Numbered from the stretch's first letter, positions 35,699 to 44,760 are shown. The stretch: DNA of 64,000 bases from Ferrithrix thermotolerans DSM 19514 (GCA_945861025.1 CAMASN010000001.1:62001-126000); one strand, 5' to 3'. The notes: generated by a model from the letters alone, not told the origin. Translations and numbers: made by a program.

Positions 35699-36448
35699 GT
35701 GGCTTCCTCGACGCACCCATTTCTCGACAGTTCGCACCCGCTGGCCTTCGCCCATCGAGGTGGAGCCAGCGACGCGCCCGAAAACACAATGCCCGCGTTC
35801 GAATACGCGATCAACCTTGGTTATCGCTACATCGAGACCGACGTCCAAGTTACATCTGATGGCGTGCTGGTGGCCTTCCATGATTTCAATCTCAAGCGAA
35901 CCTGCGGCATCGATAAGCGCATTGGTGAGATGACGTGGCAAGAGGTCAGCGAAGCGCTCGTCGATGGCGCCGCGCCGATTCCAGCCTTTGATGAACTGAT
36001 GAGCGCCTGGCCCGACGTGCGCGTAAATATCGACTGCAAAACCGACGCAGCAGTAGACGCATTGGTTGCCGCACTGCAGACATCTAACGCGCTTGAGCGC
36101 GTGTGCGTTGGCGCTTTTAGTGATCGCCGAATGCGCAAACTACGCGCACTGCTGGGCCCTGGTCTGTGCTCGGCACTCGGTCCTCGAGGGGTCGCATCGC
36201 TCCTCTACGGACGTATGCGCACAACGACGGCGCTCACTGCACAGGTGCCAGTTCGCCAAGGTCCGCTCACGGTAATCAACGAGCGATTCATGAAGCGGGC
36301 AAACCGTCTCGGTCTACAGGTGCACGCTTGGACAATCGACGAAGCCGACGAGATGATCCGTCTACTTGATCTGGGTGTGCACGGCATCATGACCGACAAG
36401 CCAATGGTGCTGCGCGACGTTTTAATCGCTCGCGGCATGTGGTCGTGA
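35699..36448 (+). CDS. Glycerophosphodiester phosphodiesterase (GDPD)
   Basis: A 249-residue TIM-barrel phosphodiesterase that releases glycerol 3-phosphate from deacylated phospholipid head groups. It keeps the catalytic HRGG (19-22), the PENTMPAFEYA segment, metal-binding ETDVQVTSDG and AFHDFNLKRT (second catalytic His), and the C-terminal VHAWTIDEADEM...GVHGIMTDKP. There is no signal peptide, so it is cytoplasmic. It starts with GTG at 35699. Its stop overlaps, in the old GTGA arrangement, the start of the decayed ggt gene. Confidence 0.92.
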   Translation: MASSTHPFLDSSHPLAFAHRGGASDAPENTMPAFEYAINLGYRYIETDVQVTSDGVLVAFHDFNLKRTCGIDKRIGEMTWQEVSEALVDGAAPIPAFDELMSAWPDVRVNIDCKTDAAVDALVAALQTSNALERVCVGAFSDRRMRKLRALLGPGLCSALGPRGVASLLYGRMRTTTALTAQVPVRQGPLTVINERFMKRANRLGLQVHAWTIDEADEMIRLLDLGVHGIMTDKPMVLRDVLIARGMWS

Positions 36449-36882
36449 GCGCTCCGTTTAGCTCGACCCGCTCTGCCGGTTCGATGGTTGCATCTGCTGA
36501 TGACCTTGCCACCCAGGCGGGCATGGCGATTCTGGCCTAGGGCGGCGACGGCCAACCACAGATTTTGTTGCAGTGAGCGGCGCGCTTCTTTCACCATGCC
36601 CAGAGTCCAGTGGCCGCTGTCCACGCCGCACGTTGGGTGCTCAACGGACCAATCACGGGTTTTGACACAAGGACCGCCCCGCAGGGACAGCACGTACTCG
36701 TCGAAGGTCACGCCCCAACCGAGTGACGCGCGGAACTCGAGGCACGAGGGCATACCGTGCGTGTGATAGCCCCATGCGACAGTGCCGTTGGACATGCCCA
36801 CGCCATTGTGGTGGAGCCCGACGGGATGCTGGGCGGAGCTGCTGACCCTCGGTGTCGCATCGAATCAGTTGCCGGCGCGTAG
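36445..36882 (+). pseudogene. ggt: Decayed, internally deleted gamma-glutamyltransferase gene
   Basis: One reading frame of 146 codons carries both ends of a gamma-glutamyltransferase but not the middle. From a GTG overlapping the GDPD stop it reads RSAGSMVASADDLATQAGMAILA (the GGT N-terminal pattern), then a TAG (36538-36540). It then jumps to GGDGQPQILLQ, normally near the end of the small subunit, followed by a TGA, AARFFHHAQSPVAAVHAARW, VLVEGHAPTE, another TGA, and the C-terminal VGHAHAIVVEPDGMLGGAADPR. About 390 residues, including the catalytic Thr, are missing. The join lies at GGC-GGC, a Gly-Gly pair common to both ends, suggesting deletion between short repeats. It cannot make an active enzyme. 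Confidence 0.88.
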
Positions 36883-36942
36883 CAAAGCAAACTCTCCACC
36901 GTTCAGTACATCCGTTTCGGCGTCGCGAACTACGCTGGCCAA

Positions 36943-38133
36943 ATGCGCGTTGACACGAACTTCTTTTGCACCGTTCCGATGCCCGACGCCGGCGACCCTG
37001 CAATCGCAGCCACGGCCCGCCGCTACGGCAACGATGCAGTCATCGAGTGCTACAAGAACTTGGTCGACTGGAGCCGCACCGCCGACACGTTGGGCTTCGA
37101 CACGATGTGGCTCACCGAGCACCACTTCCAGCACGAGGGCTACGAGGTCTTACCGAACCTCATCTTGTTCGGTATGCATCTGGCTCAGCTCACCAAAGAC
37201 CTGCGCCTCGGCCAAATGTTCAACGTGGTGCCGCAGTGGAATCCCATGCGGCTCGCCGAAGACTTTGCATTAGCCGACATCATCACCGGCGGCCGCATGG
37301 AGTTTGGTGTCGGTCGCGGCACCGTGCCTCGCGAAGCGTGGGCGCTGGGCACCGTGGTCGCAAGCGGCGACAACGCAATGAGCGGCGAACACGACCGCAT
37401 CAACCGCGAGGTCTTCGAAGAGTCGATGGAGATCATCAAGTTGGCTTGGTACAACGAAACGTTCTCGTACCGTGGCAATCAGTTCGTGCTGCCTCCCGAC
37501 GACGTGCCTGACCGTGGCAGCTACGTCGATCACCTCACCTTGATCCCCAAGCCACTTCGCACGGTCGACATCTACCAGCCGGTCACGTCGCCCGAGACAA
37601 TCGAGTACGTGCCCCGCGCTGGACACAAGGCCGTGTACTGGTTGCAGAACGCCGACAGCCAGAAGCAGAAGTGGGATCGTTACGCCGAGATTCGAGCCGA
37701 CATGGGCCAGCCCGTTGCTGCGGGCGACGACAGGTGTCTCGTGCTGAACCTGCATGTCGCCAAGACCCGCGAGCAGGCAATGGTCAAGGGCCGCCCAGGG
37801 CAGGACGAGTTCAACAAGTTCTTAGCGCCGTACGGCCGCTTCAGTAGTTACCGCAATGCCGACGGCTCAAAGGTGGCGTTCGATCACTGCCCAACCGTCG
37901 AGGAAAGCAACGATCAAAAGATTCAGATCGTCGGATCAATCGACGATGCGGTCGACGCCATCGGTTATTGGCGAGACCTGCTCGATCTGAAGCACATCTG
38001 CTTCTTCCTCGATTACCCCGGCCTCACCCGCGACGAGATGAACGAGCAAATGCACCTCATTGCCGAAGAAGTGTTTCCACGGCTTGGTGAGCCAATCGAG
38101 CGTCGGCCCATCACCGGAACGCCGTTGGTCTAA
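36943..38133 (+). CDS. LLM-class flavin-dependent monooxygenase
   Basis: A 396-residue bacterial luciferase-like monooxygenase. It has TADTLGFDTMWLTEHHFQHEGYEVLPN (the family EHH motif), LAEDFALADIITGGRMEFGVGRGT and IYQPVTSPETIEYV. The length and EHH motif point to FMN/FMNH2-dependent two-component oxygenases. It is the first gene of LLM-amidohydrolase-SDR-ABC transporter, all on the plus strand with tight spacing, so oxidation of a small imported molecule is likely; the substrate is unknown. The stop is two bases before the next start. Confidence 0.9.
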   Translation: MRVDTNFFCTVPMPDAGDPAIAATARRYGNDAVIECYKNLVDWSRTADTLGFDTMWLTEHHFQHEGYEVLPNLILFGMHLAQLTKDLRLGQMFNVVPQWNPMRLAEDFALADIITGGRMEFGVGRGTVPREAWALGTVVASGDNAMSGEHDRINREVFEESMEIIKLAWYNETFSYRGNQFVLPPDDVPDRGSYVDHLTLIPKPLRTVDIYQPVTSPETIEYVPRAGHKAVYWLQNADSQKQKWDRYAEIRADMGQPVAAGDDRCLVLNLHVAKTREQAMVKGRPGQDEFNKFLAPYGRFSSYRNADGSKVAFDHCPTVEESNDQKIQIVGSIDDAVDAIGYWRDLLDLKHICFFLDYPGLTRDEMNEQMHLIAEEVFPRLGEPIERRPITGTPLV

Positions 38134-38135
38134 TA

Positions 38136-39332
38136 GTGCTGCTTCGATCGGCCACCCTTGCCGACGGACGCATTGTCGATGTTCGAATCTGCCTCGACAC
38201 CATCGACGTGGTCGCTTCATCGCTCCCGGCGCAACCCGACGAGCAAGTGCTCGATCTGTCGGGTCACTTATTGTTGCCGGCGTTTGTAGAGCCCCACGCT
38301 CACCTTGACAAGGCGTTCTTGTCAGAGCGGTTCGCAAACGACGCTGGCGATCTCATGGGCGCCATTGTTGCCATGCAGCAAAATCGCCATCTCATTACGT
38401 ACGCCGACACAGTAGAACGCGCCGAACGAGCAGTTCGCTTGATGGTGCGCAATGGCGCAAGCGCGATACGCACCCACGCCGATACAACATCCGAAAACGG
38501 CCTTATGTCGGTTGAAGCCCTTGCCGAAGTGCGCCGCCGCACCGCCGACATTTGCGACATTCAAATCGTGTCGCTCGTGAGTTGGCCTGTCACCGGCACT
38601 GCCGGAGCTGACTCACGGGCACTACTACGCGAGGCGTTACAGAATGGTGCCGACCTCGTTGGTGGCTGTCCGCACCTCGACGACAATCCAGCCGAAGCCA
38701 ACGAAACGCTGCTCGAGATCGCTTCCGAATATCAACGCGGTGTCGACCTACACACCGACGAAAATCTCGACCCTACGAAGAACGGTCTTGAAGATCTGGC
38801 TCGCCGCGTCTTGTCGTCAGGCTTCGCGTACGGAGTCGCCGCCAGCCATTGCGTCAGCCTCGGTTCGCAGACGCCCCGCCGGCAGGACGAGATTGCCGAG
38901 TTGGTCGCAGCAGCCAACATCAGCGTGGTGGCACTGCCACATACCAACTTATTCCTGCAGGGGCGCGAACATCAGCAGTCGATGCCGCGAGCAATCACAG
39001 CGGTGAAAGCACTGAGAGCCCGCAACGTCAACGTGTGCGCCGGCGCCGACAACCTGCAGGATCCGTTTAATCCGATGGGACGGGGCGATCCACTCGAGAC
39101 TGCTTCGCTGATGGTGATGCTCGCTCATCTGCAGCCCCATCAGGGTCTCGACGTCGTGAGCGCACACGCGCGTCGGGCACTCGGGCTCACGCCGATTTTG
39201 GTCGAGTCCGGAAACATCGCTGATCTCGTTGCTCTCAAGGTCGACTCCGTGCGCGAAGCACTTGCATTCGGCCCGCCGGAGCGCATCGTGTTGCACCGCG
39301 GCGTCGTGGTTTCGCCTACAAACGGGCACTGA
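38136..39332 (+). CDS. Amidohydrolase, cytosine deaminase-like
   Basis: A 398-residue metal-dependent deaminase/hydrolase of the CodA type. It has the N-terminal PAFVEPHAHLDKAFL (HxH metal site), RTHADTTSENG, the second metal His in DLHTDENLDPTKNG, HCVSLGSQTP, and the metal Asp in CAGADNLQDPFNPMGRGDPLE. Related enzymes deaminate cytosine, creatinine or triazines or open N-heterocycles. It starts with GTG at 38136, two bases after the LLM gene. It likely acts on the same substrate family as that monooxygenase. Confidence 0.88.
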   Translation: MLLRSATLADGRIVDVRICLDTIDVVASSLPAQPDEQVLDLSGHLLLPAFVEPHAHLDKAFLSERFANDAGDLMGAIVAMQQNRHLITYADTVERAERAVRLMVRNGASAIRTHADTTSENGLMSVEALAEVRRRTADICDIQIVSLVSWPVTGTAGADSRALLREALQNGADLVGGCPHLDDNPAEANETLLEIASEYQRGVDLHTDENLDPTKNGLEDLARRVLSSGFAYGVAASHCVSLGSQTPRRQDEIAELVAAANISVVALPHTNLFLQGREHQQSMPRAITAVKALRARNVNVCAGADNLQDPFNPMGRGDPLETASLMVMLAHLQPHQGLDVVSAHARRALGLTPILVESGNIADLVALKVDSVREALAFGPPERIVLHRGVVVSPTNGH

Positions 39333-39412
39333 TTGCGCGTCGCTCTCAGAAATGAGCTGTTAACAAAATGGGGATACCTCTGCATCGACGAGTCACCTAG
39401 TCTGAGTTCCGA

Positions 39413-40180
39413 ATGTTCCCCAGCGACGACTTCACCCTTTCCGTGACGGGACGCCTCACAGGGCAGCGTGCTGTTGTCACCGGTGCCGCACGTGGCATTG
39501 GTGCTGAGATCGCTCGTACCTACGCCCGAGAAGGCGCCAAAGTGTTCGTGCTCGACATCGACATCGAGCTCGCTACGCAGGTTGCTCAATCAATCGGTGG
39601 GCAAGCCGAGAAGGTAGATCTCGCTGATGCTGCGGCAACTGCGCTGGTGCTTGAGCAGGCTATTGCAGCGCTCGGCGGCATTGACATTCTTGTGAACAAC
39701 GCGGGAATCTTGAAGACGGCTCCGCTGCTCGATCTCACCATCGAAAACTGGGACACCACGTTCGCTGTGAATACACGAGCAATGTTTGTAACCACTCAGG
39801 TGGCCGGTCGCGCAATGGTCGCTCAAGGAGGCGGAAGCATCGTCAACATGGCGAGCATGGGCGGCAAGCTGGGCTCTGCGAACCAGGCGCATTACGCAGC
39901 CTCGAAGGCGGCCGTCATCTCGCTCACACGCGTTGCCGCGATCGAACTCGGAGCCCACAACATTCGGGTCAACTGCATTTGCCCGGGCTATGTGCTTACC
40001 GAAATGGGTACCACAACCCGTACACCTGCGATGGTCGATGCGTGGACGGCGAAGTCGCCGCTGGCGCGCCTGGCCACCACCACCGACGTAGCGAATATGG
40101 CGCTCTTTCTTGCCTCGGCTGAGGCCGACTGCTGCACAGGTCAGGCAATGAACGTGACCGGTGGCATGGTGATGCACTAA
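39413..40180 (+). CDS. Short-chain dehydrogenase/reductase
   Basis: A 255-residue classical SDR with the Rossmann motif TGAARGIG (23-30), VNNAGIL, the catalytic Ser in NMASMGG, and HYAASKAA with Tyr and Lys. The C-terminal CTGQAMNVTGGMVMH is typical of FabG-like members. An acidic residue after the second strand (LDIDIE) favours NAD over NADP. It sits between the deaminase-like gene and the ABC transporter and probably oxidises an alcohol intermediate. The exact substrate is unknown. Confidence 0.9.
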   Translation: MFPSDDFTLSVTGRLTGQRAVVTGAARGIGAEIARTYAREGAKVFVLDIDIELATQVAQSIGGQAEKVDLADAAATALVLEQAIAALGGIDILVNNAGILKTAPLLDLTIENWDTTFAVNTRAMFVTTQVAGRAMVAQGGGSIVNMASMGGKLGSANQAHYAASKAAVISLTRVAAIELGAHNIRVNCICPGYVLTEMGTTTRTPAMVDAWTAKSPLARLATTTDVANMALFLASAEADCCTGQAMNVTGGMVMH

Positions 40181-40245
40181 TGATGAAACACGAATATGCG
40201 AGTTGGAATGAAGGGGCATTAGCGCAAGCCACTAAGGTCACGGCG

Positions 40246-40995
40246 ATGACAAATTCAGCCCCCGCTCCGGCGCTGAGTTTCTCCGGGGTATCGATGGTGT
40301 TCCCCGACGGAACTCACGCGCTTGGCGAAACTTCTTTCGACGTTCGCCCAGGTGAGTTCGTTACGGTCGTTGGCCCATCAGGTTGCGGCAAGAGCACCTT
40401 GTTACGTATTGCCTCGGGCCTGAACAAGGCAACCACCGGCACGGTCACCGTCGATCGCTCGCATCTCGGCTACGTGTTCCAAGATCCCACCTTGCTCCAG
40501 TGGCGCAACGTGCAGCGCAACGTTGAGTTAATGGCCGAACTCGAGGGCATCGGTAAAGAAGACCGCCAGTCTCGAGCGCTCGAAGCAATCGAACTCGTGG
40601 GCCTCAAGGGTTTCGAAAACAAATACCCCAAGCAGTTGTCGGGCGGCATGAAGATGCGTGCTTCGCTCGCTCGCTCATTAGTGCTTGAGCCCAAAGTCTT
40701 CCTGTTCGACGAACCATTCGGCGCAGTCGACGAGATCACCCGCGAACGACTCAACGACGAGGTCATTTCGATGTTCCAGCGCAAGGGGTTTGCCGGATTG
40801 TTCATTACTCACTCCATCAGCGAGGCCGTCTTTTTGTCGACACGAGTCGTCGTGATGAGCGCCCGCCCAGGCCGGATAATCGCCGACTTCCCGGTGCCGT
40901 TCGCCTATCCACGCTCCCCTGAGATTCGCTTCGATGCAGCCTTCGCAGCGCTGTCAGGCGAGATCTCTCACGCGCTTCGGGATGCCCACGCATGA
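40246..40995 (+). CDS. ABC transporter ATP-binding protein, nitrate/taurine/NMT1 type
   Basis: A 249-residue ATPase of the SsuB/TauB/ThiZ group: Walker A GPSGCGKST, Q-loop FQDPTLLQWRNV, signature LSGGMKMR, Walker B VFLFDEPFGAVDE, and the His in THSISEA. It energises the permease that overlaps its end by four bases. The ATG at 40246 has an AAGG eight bases upstream. An alternative ATG at 40180 would overlap the SDR stop (TAATG) and add 22 less-conserved residues. Confidence 0.92.
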   Translation: MTNSAPAPALSFSGVSMVFPDGTHALGETSFDVRPGEFVTVVGPSGCGKSTLLRIASGLNKATTGTVTVDRSHLGYVFQDPTLLQWRNVQRNVELMAELEGIGKEDRQSRALEAIELVGLKGFENKYPKQLSGGMKMRASLARSLVLEPKVFLFDEPFGAVDEITRERLNDEVISMFQRKGFAGLFITHSISEAVFLSTRVVVMSARPGRIIADFPVPFAYPRSPEIRFDAAFAALSGEISHALRDAHA

Positions 40996-41867
40996 GCCAG
41001 AGCGTCTTAGTAGCTGCAAACGAACCAATCGTTGACCCGGGTGCACCGACTGCATCCGATCAACGCGGCTTCGAGCGGAGCCGCGTCATCGGACCCGCAG
41101 CCGTGCTCGTGATCTTCGTTGCGCTGTGGCACTACATGCACTCCGACGGCATGCGGCGATTCTTCGACAAGCCAGGATTCTTGTTGCCCGCCCCCGAAAC
41201 CGTCATAAACGATGCGTTCTTCAACTCGCTCGCTCGTAGCAAGTTGCTCACAGGCCTCGGCTGGACGACACTGGTTGCGCTCACTGGCCTGCTCATCACC
41301 ATCGTTGTCGGAGTTTCGCTGGCCGTGATGATGGCCCAAGCGAAATGGGTCGAGCGCGCTACGTATCCCTACCTCGTTGCGCTGCAGGCAATCCCGATCT
41401 TGTCCATCGTTCCCGTCATCAACTCGGTATTTGGCGGCGGCATCAGCTCACGCCTCTTTGTTTGTGTGATGATTTCAATCTTCCCCATCGTCACGAACAC
41501 GCTCTTTGGTCTCACCTCTGCCGATGTCGGCCAGCACGATTTGTTCACGCTTCGCGGCGCATCTCGGCGCACTCGCCTCTTCAAACTGCAGTTGCCGTCG
41601 GCGATGCCCGCCATCTTCACTGGGTTTCGAATCTCCGCCGGTTTGTCGGTGATCGGTGCGGTTGTTGGCGAGCAGTTCTTCCGCAAGGGAAGCAAGCCAG
41701 GCATCGGCATCGTGATGGAGACCTACCGTCAAAAGGGCATCTACCCGCAGACATACGGCGGGCTCATCTTGGCCGCTGGCCTCGGAATCGCTATGTTTCT
41801 GGTCTTCGGATGGATCTCAAAGCGCGTTGTCGGCCACTGGCACGAATCGGCTCGCAAGACCACCTGA
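40992..41867 (+). CDS. ABC transporter permease, nitrate/taurine/NMT1 type
   Basis: A 291-residue inner-membrane protein with six or so spans (first at about 32-48) and the coupling EAA-type loop DLFTLRGASRRTRLFKLQLPSAMPAIFTGFRI. This matches SsuC/TauC/ThiX permeases for small organic nitrogen or sulfur compounds and thiamine precursors. Its start overlaps the ATP-binding gene by four bases (ATGA). Confidence 0.92.
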   Translation: MSQSVLVAANEPIVDPGAPTASDQRGFERSRVIGPAAVLVIFVALWHYMHSDGMRRFFDKPGFLLPAPETVINDAFFNSLARSKLLTGLGWTTLVALTGLLITIVVGVSLAVMMAQAKWVERATYPYLVALQAIPILSIVPVINSVFGGGISSRLFVCVMISIFPIVTNTLFGLTSADVGQHDLFTLRGASRRTRLFKLQLPSAMPAIFTGFRISAGLSVIGAVVGEQFFRKGSKPGIGIVMETYRQKGIYPQTYGGLILAAGLGIAMFLVFGWISKRVVGHWHESARKTT

Positions 41868-41949
41868 TAACTTCTCAGTTTTATCCACCCGAGGTCTGCT
41901 CGCAGTCCTCACAACTCAGCGTGAACAAACAACAAAGGAGCAATCAATA

Positions 41950-43161
41950 ATGCAACACCGTTTCAGCAGTTCGCTGCTTGCACTCGCCGTAGCGGGAGGC
42001 CTCGCCCTCACCGCCTGCGGTAGCGACGCCACGCCCGTCACCACCACACCAGCTGATGGTTCCACGGTCGACACCGCCACAGCAACGAGTGACTCAGCTG
42101 CACCAACAGCCGACGTCAGTCTTGCCGGTATCTGCCCAGACGAAGTCAAGGTTCAGACCGACTGGTGGCCAGAGGCCGAGCACGGTTTCTTGTACAACAT
42201 GATCGGCGAAGGCTTCATCTCTGACGCCGCCGGCTACAAGGTCACCGGACCACTCATGGCTGGTTCAGTCGACACTGGCGTGAAGCTCACCGTGCTTGCT
42301 GGCGGCGGCGCTGCTGGCTTCCAGAGCGACACCCAGTTGATGTACGCAGACAAGTCGATCTTGCTCGGCTTCGTGTACACCGACGAGGCCATTCAGAACT
42401 CTGAGAAGTTCCCAACCGTGGCCATCGAATCTGGTTACGAGAAGAACCCACAGATGATCATGTGGGACCCCGTCACCTACCCAGATGTCACCGGCATCAA
42501 GGACATCGGCACCCAGAAGATCACCGTTCGCTACTTCGGTGGCGCGGCGTACATGGACTACTTGACCTCTACCGGCATCTTGTCGAAGGACCAGGTCGAC
42601 GGTTCGTACCAGGGCGACCCAAGCCTCTTCGTTGCTGACGAAGGCAAGTCAGCCCAGCAGGGCTTCGGCTCGGCCGAGCCATTCGCCTACGCGAACGAGA
42701 TTCAGGATTGGCTCAAGCCAGTCAAGTACGAGTACATCAACGATGTCGGCTGGGAGAACTACGCCGAATCAATCGCCACCTTGCCTGAGAACATCACCAA
42801 GTACGCCGATTGCTTCAAGAAGCTCGTCCCAATCATCCAGCAGTCAGCTGTTGACTACATCACCGATCCAACCAACGGCAACGCCGTGCTCCTCGACGCC
42901 GTCAAGAAGTTTGGCGACGCAGGCAGCGGCTGGGTCTATAGCGAAGGCACCGCCGCCTACGCAGTTGAGACCATCAAGAAGGATGGCCTCGTTGCTAACG
43001 GCCCCGACGGCGTCATGGGTTCGTTCGACACTGCCCGCGTCGATGCGCTCATCGCTAAAGCAATCCCTGTCTACACCGCACAGGACAGCCCACCAAAGGC
43101 TGGCCTCAAGGCTTCAGACATCGTGACGAATGAATTCATTGACACGAGCATTGGCCTCTAA
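41950..43161 (+). CDS. ABC transporter substrate-binding lipoprotein, NMT1-like
   Basis: A 403-residue exported lipoprotein with signal ending LTAC (Cys23), then a Ser/Thr/Ala linker. A binding domain follows, starting VKVQTDWWPEAEHGFLYNMIGEGF and containing LTVLAGGGAAGFQSDTQLMYADKSILLGF, a pattern of the NMT1/ThiY group. The WWPEAEHG region resembles pyrimidine-precursor binding proteins, so a pyrimidine- or heterocycle-type ligand is possible (inference). There is a strong ribosome-binding site, AAAGGAG at 41934-41940. Codons such as CCA, TTG and AAG look more uniform than in neighbours, suggesting high expression. A strong terminator follows. Confidence 0.9.
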   Translation: MQHRFSSSLLALAVAGGLALTACGSDATPVTTTPADGSTVDTATATSDSAAPTADVSLAGICPDEVKVQTDWWPEAEHGFLYNMIGEGFISDAAGYKVTGPLMAGSVDTGVKLTVLAGGGAAGFQSDTQLMYADKSILLGFVYTDEAIQNSEKFPTVAIESGYEKNPQMIMWDPVTYPDVTGIKDIGTQKITVRYFGGAAYMDYLTSTGILSKDQVDGSYQGDPSLFVADEGKSAQQGFGSAEPFAYANEIQDWLKPVKYEYINDVGWENYAESIATLPENITKYADCFKKLVPIIQQSAVDYITDPTNGNAVLLDAVKKFGDAGSGWVYSEGTAAYAVETIKKDGLVANGPDGVMGSFDTARVDALIAKAIPVYTAQDSPPKAGLKASDIVTNEFIDTSIGL

Positions 43162-43182
43162 AGAATTCTGAAGAGTTGATCG

Positions 43183-43219
43183 AAGGGCGTCGGCTTCGGC
43201 CGGCGCCCTTTGTCGTTTT
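43183..43219 (+). terminator. Intrinsic terminator after the ABC transporter operon
   Basis: AAGGGCGTCGGC (43183-43194) pairs with GCCGGCGCCCTT (43199-43210) around a TTCG tetraloop, with one G-U pair, giving a 12-bp stem followed by TTTGTCGTTTT. It starts 21 bases after the binding-protein stop. It is the clearest terminator in the window. Confidence 0.9.
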
Positions 43220-43482
43220 CGCACGAGCCACTGTGTTCCTTCAACCCCGTCCCCCCTCGCACCACCCCCACCCCCATCCACCACTCACCTCTCACCTCTC
43301 ACCACTCACCACTTCCCTTCACCACTTCCCTTCACCACTTCCCTTCAACAAACGGTTTGTTGAAGACCTTTGGTCGAGCCCCAACCTCTTGTCTTCAACA
43401 AATCCCCGATGGAGGTGCGCGAGGTGGATGAGGTGTGCGAGGTGGATGAGGTGCGCGAGGTGGATGGCGGACGAGTGGTGGA
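43220..43482. repeat. Gene-free low-complexity interval with two tandem repeats
   Basis: The interval 43162-43482 (321 bases) has no credible gene. After the terminator comes a C/T/A-only tract (about 43232-43345) that includes three exact copies of the 13-mer ACCACTTCCCTTC (43308-43346). Then comes the 60-bp palindromic element (43343-43402), and then three 18-bp units GAGGTGYGCGAGGTGGAT (43412-43465) just before the stop of the hydrolase gene. The strong purine/pyrimidine asymmetry could favour unusual DNA structure or slippage. Confidence 0.85.
43343..43402 (+). repeat. 60-bp palindromic element, copy A
   Basis: Starts with the near-perfect palindrome CTTCAACAAACGGTTTGTTGAAG (11-bp arms), whose right arm also forms a 12-bp stem, TTTGTTGAAGAC (43356-43367) with GTCTTCAACAAA (43391-43402), around a 23-base loop containing GGTCGAGCCCCAACC. 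An inverted copy lies at 47156-47215, matching at about 54 of 60 positions. Both lie in C-rich/G-rich flanks sharing the 14-mer ATCCACCACTCACC (43276-43289 here). Confidence 0.85.
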
Positions 43483-44760
43483 CTAAATGGGTTCGGCGAG
43501 TTCGAGCACCATGTGCAGTAGCACGTTGGCTCCGGCGGCGATGTCGGCCGCCTCGGTGAACTCGGCAATGTTGTGCGAGAGACCATCAACCGATGGCACG
43601 AAGATCATCGAGGTTGGACATACCCGGGCCAACATTTGTGCATCGTGACCTGCCCCCGACGGCAGCCGCAATGTGCTGTGTCCTTGGCTCCGAGCAATCC
43701 GTTCGACGCTGTCGATCATAGAGTCGGCGAACGCTACGGGTTCGAAGCGCGACAGCGTACGAGTCTGCAACGTGCAACCCTCAACGTGAGCTGCGGCCGT
43801 GGCGAACTCCATCATGTGCGCTTCGGCGTTTCGCAGCAGCGTGTCGTCGGTGTTGCGCACATCGAGTGCAATGGTGACGCTTTGCGCTATCACGTTGACT
43901 AGGTCGGGAAACACATCGAAGCGTCCGATGGTGGCTACTTGCGATCCGCCCATTTCAGCAGCCAAGCGTCGCGCTTCGACGGCAATAGCAGCAGCCGGAA
44001 CAAGCGGATCCTTACGAAGTCGCATCGGCGTGGTGCCCGCATGCGCCGACCGGCCGGTGATCACGAGTTCGGTCCAGGAGATGCCCTGCACACCTGTGAC
44101 CACTCCGATCGTGATGCCTTGCTCTTCGAGAACCGGTCCTTGCTCGATGTGTAGCTCGACGAACGCGTGCGGGATGTCAGCCGTGGGACACGGAGTGGGA
44201 CCCGCATAGCCGATGCGGTTCAGTTCGTCGCCGAGACGAGCATTGTCATCGGCAGCTCGAGCGTCGAGCGCCTCTTGCACCGACATGCCGCCGACGTAGA
44301 CAAGGCTGCCCAACATGTCAGGCGCAAACCGGGCGCCCTCTTCGTCGGTGAAGAACGCGACTTGAATTGGACGTCGGGTGCGTACCCCGTGCCGCTGCAG
44401 TGTCTCGATGACTTCGAGTCCGCCAAGCACTCCGAGGTTTCCGTCGAATCGACCGCCGGTGCGAACGGTGTCGATGTGCGAACCCATCATGACTGGGGCT
44501 GCTGCTGGATCGGCACCGGGGTGAGTGGCGACGACATTTCCGATGGCGTCAATCGCGACGATGAGACCAAGATCTCGCATCCACGACACCACCAGATCAC
44601 GACCCAGGCGATCTTCGTCGGTCAATGCAAGTCGCGCGCATCCGTGCTCGCCGTTGGGTCCATGTACTGCGCCGATGTCACCAAGATCGGCAATGCGCTG
44701 CAGCAAGCGAGCGTTGTCGATACGAAGTTCAGCCACGGAGTGCGATGGGCTCATCGTCAC
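43483..44760 (-). CDS. M20-family Zn-dependent amidase/hydrolase (allantoate or N-carbamoyl amino acid type)
   Basis: A 425-residue metallo-amidohydrolase of the AllC/beta-ureidopropionase/hydantoin-carbamoylase group. The metal motifs are present: MGSHIDTV, GRFDGNLGVLGGLEV, TDEEGARF, ELHIEQGPVLEEQG and a late LSHNIAEF. Relatives release ammonia and CO2 from N-carbamoyl compounds or ureides. It starts with GTG at 44760, overlapping the creatininase-family stop (GTGA); an ATG two codons on is possible. It lies inside the two inverted 60-bp elements. Confidence 0.9.
   Translation of the reverse strand: MTMSPSHSVAELRIDNARLLQRIADLGDIGAVHGPNGEHGCARLALTDEDRLGRDLVVSWMRDLGLIVAIDAIGNVVATHPGADPAAAPVMMGSHIDTVRTGGRFDGNLGVLGGLEVIETLQRHGVRTRRPIQVAFFTDEEGARFAPDMLGSLVYVGGMSVQEALDARAADDNARLGDELNRIGYAGPTPCPTADIPHAFVELHIEQGPVLEEQGITIGVVTGVQGISWTELVITGRSAHAGTTPMRLRKDPLVPAAAIAVEARRLAAEMGGSQVATIGRFDVFPDLVNVIAQSVTIALDVRNTDDTLLRNAEAHMMEFATAAAHVEGCTLQTRTLSRFEPVAFADSMIDSVERIARSQGHSTLRLPSGAGHDAQMLARVCPTSMIFVPSVDGLSHNIAEFTEAADIAAGANVLLHMVLELAEPI

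Noticed and set aside
36205-36801. Minus-strand open frame of about 198 codons over the GDPD end and the following gap
   Set aside because: It is antisense to GDPD, and the plus strand of the same interval reads as a decayed gamma-glutamyltransferase, which explains the sequence better.
43232-43465. Possible CRISPR array from evenly repeated short units
   Set aside because: The units are directly adjacent tandem repeats (13 and 18 bp) with no spacers, and no cas genes are near.
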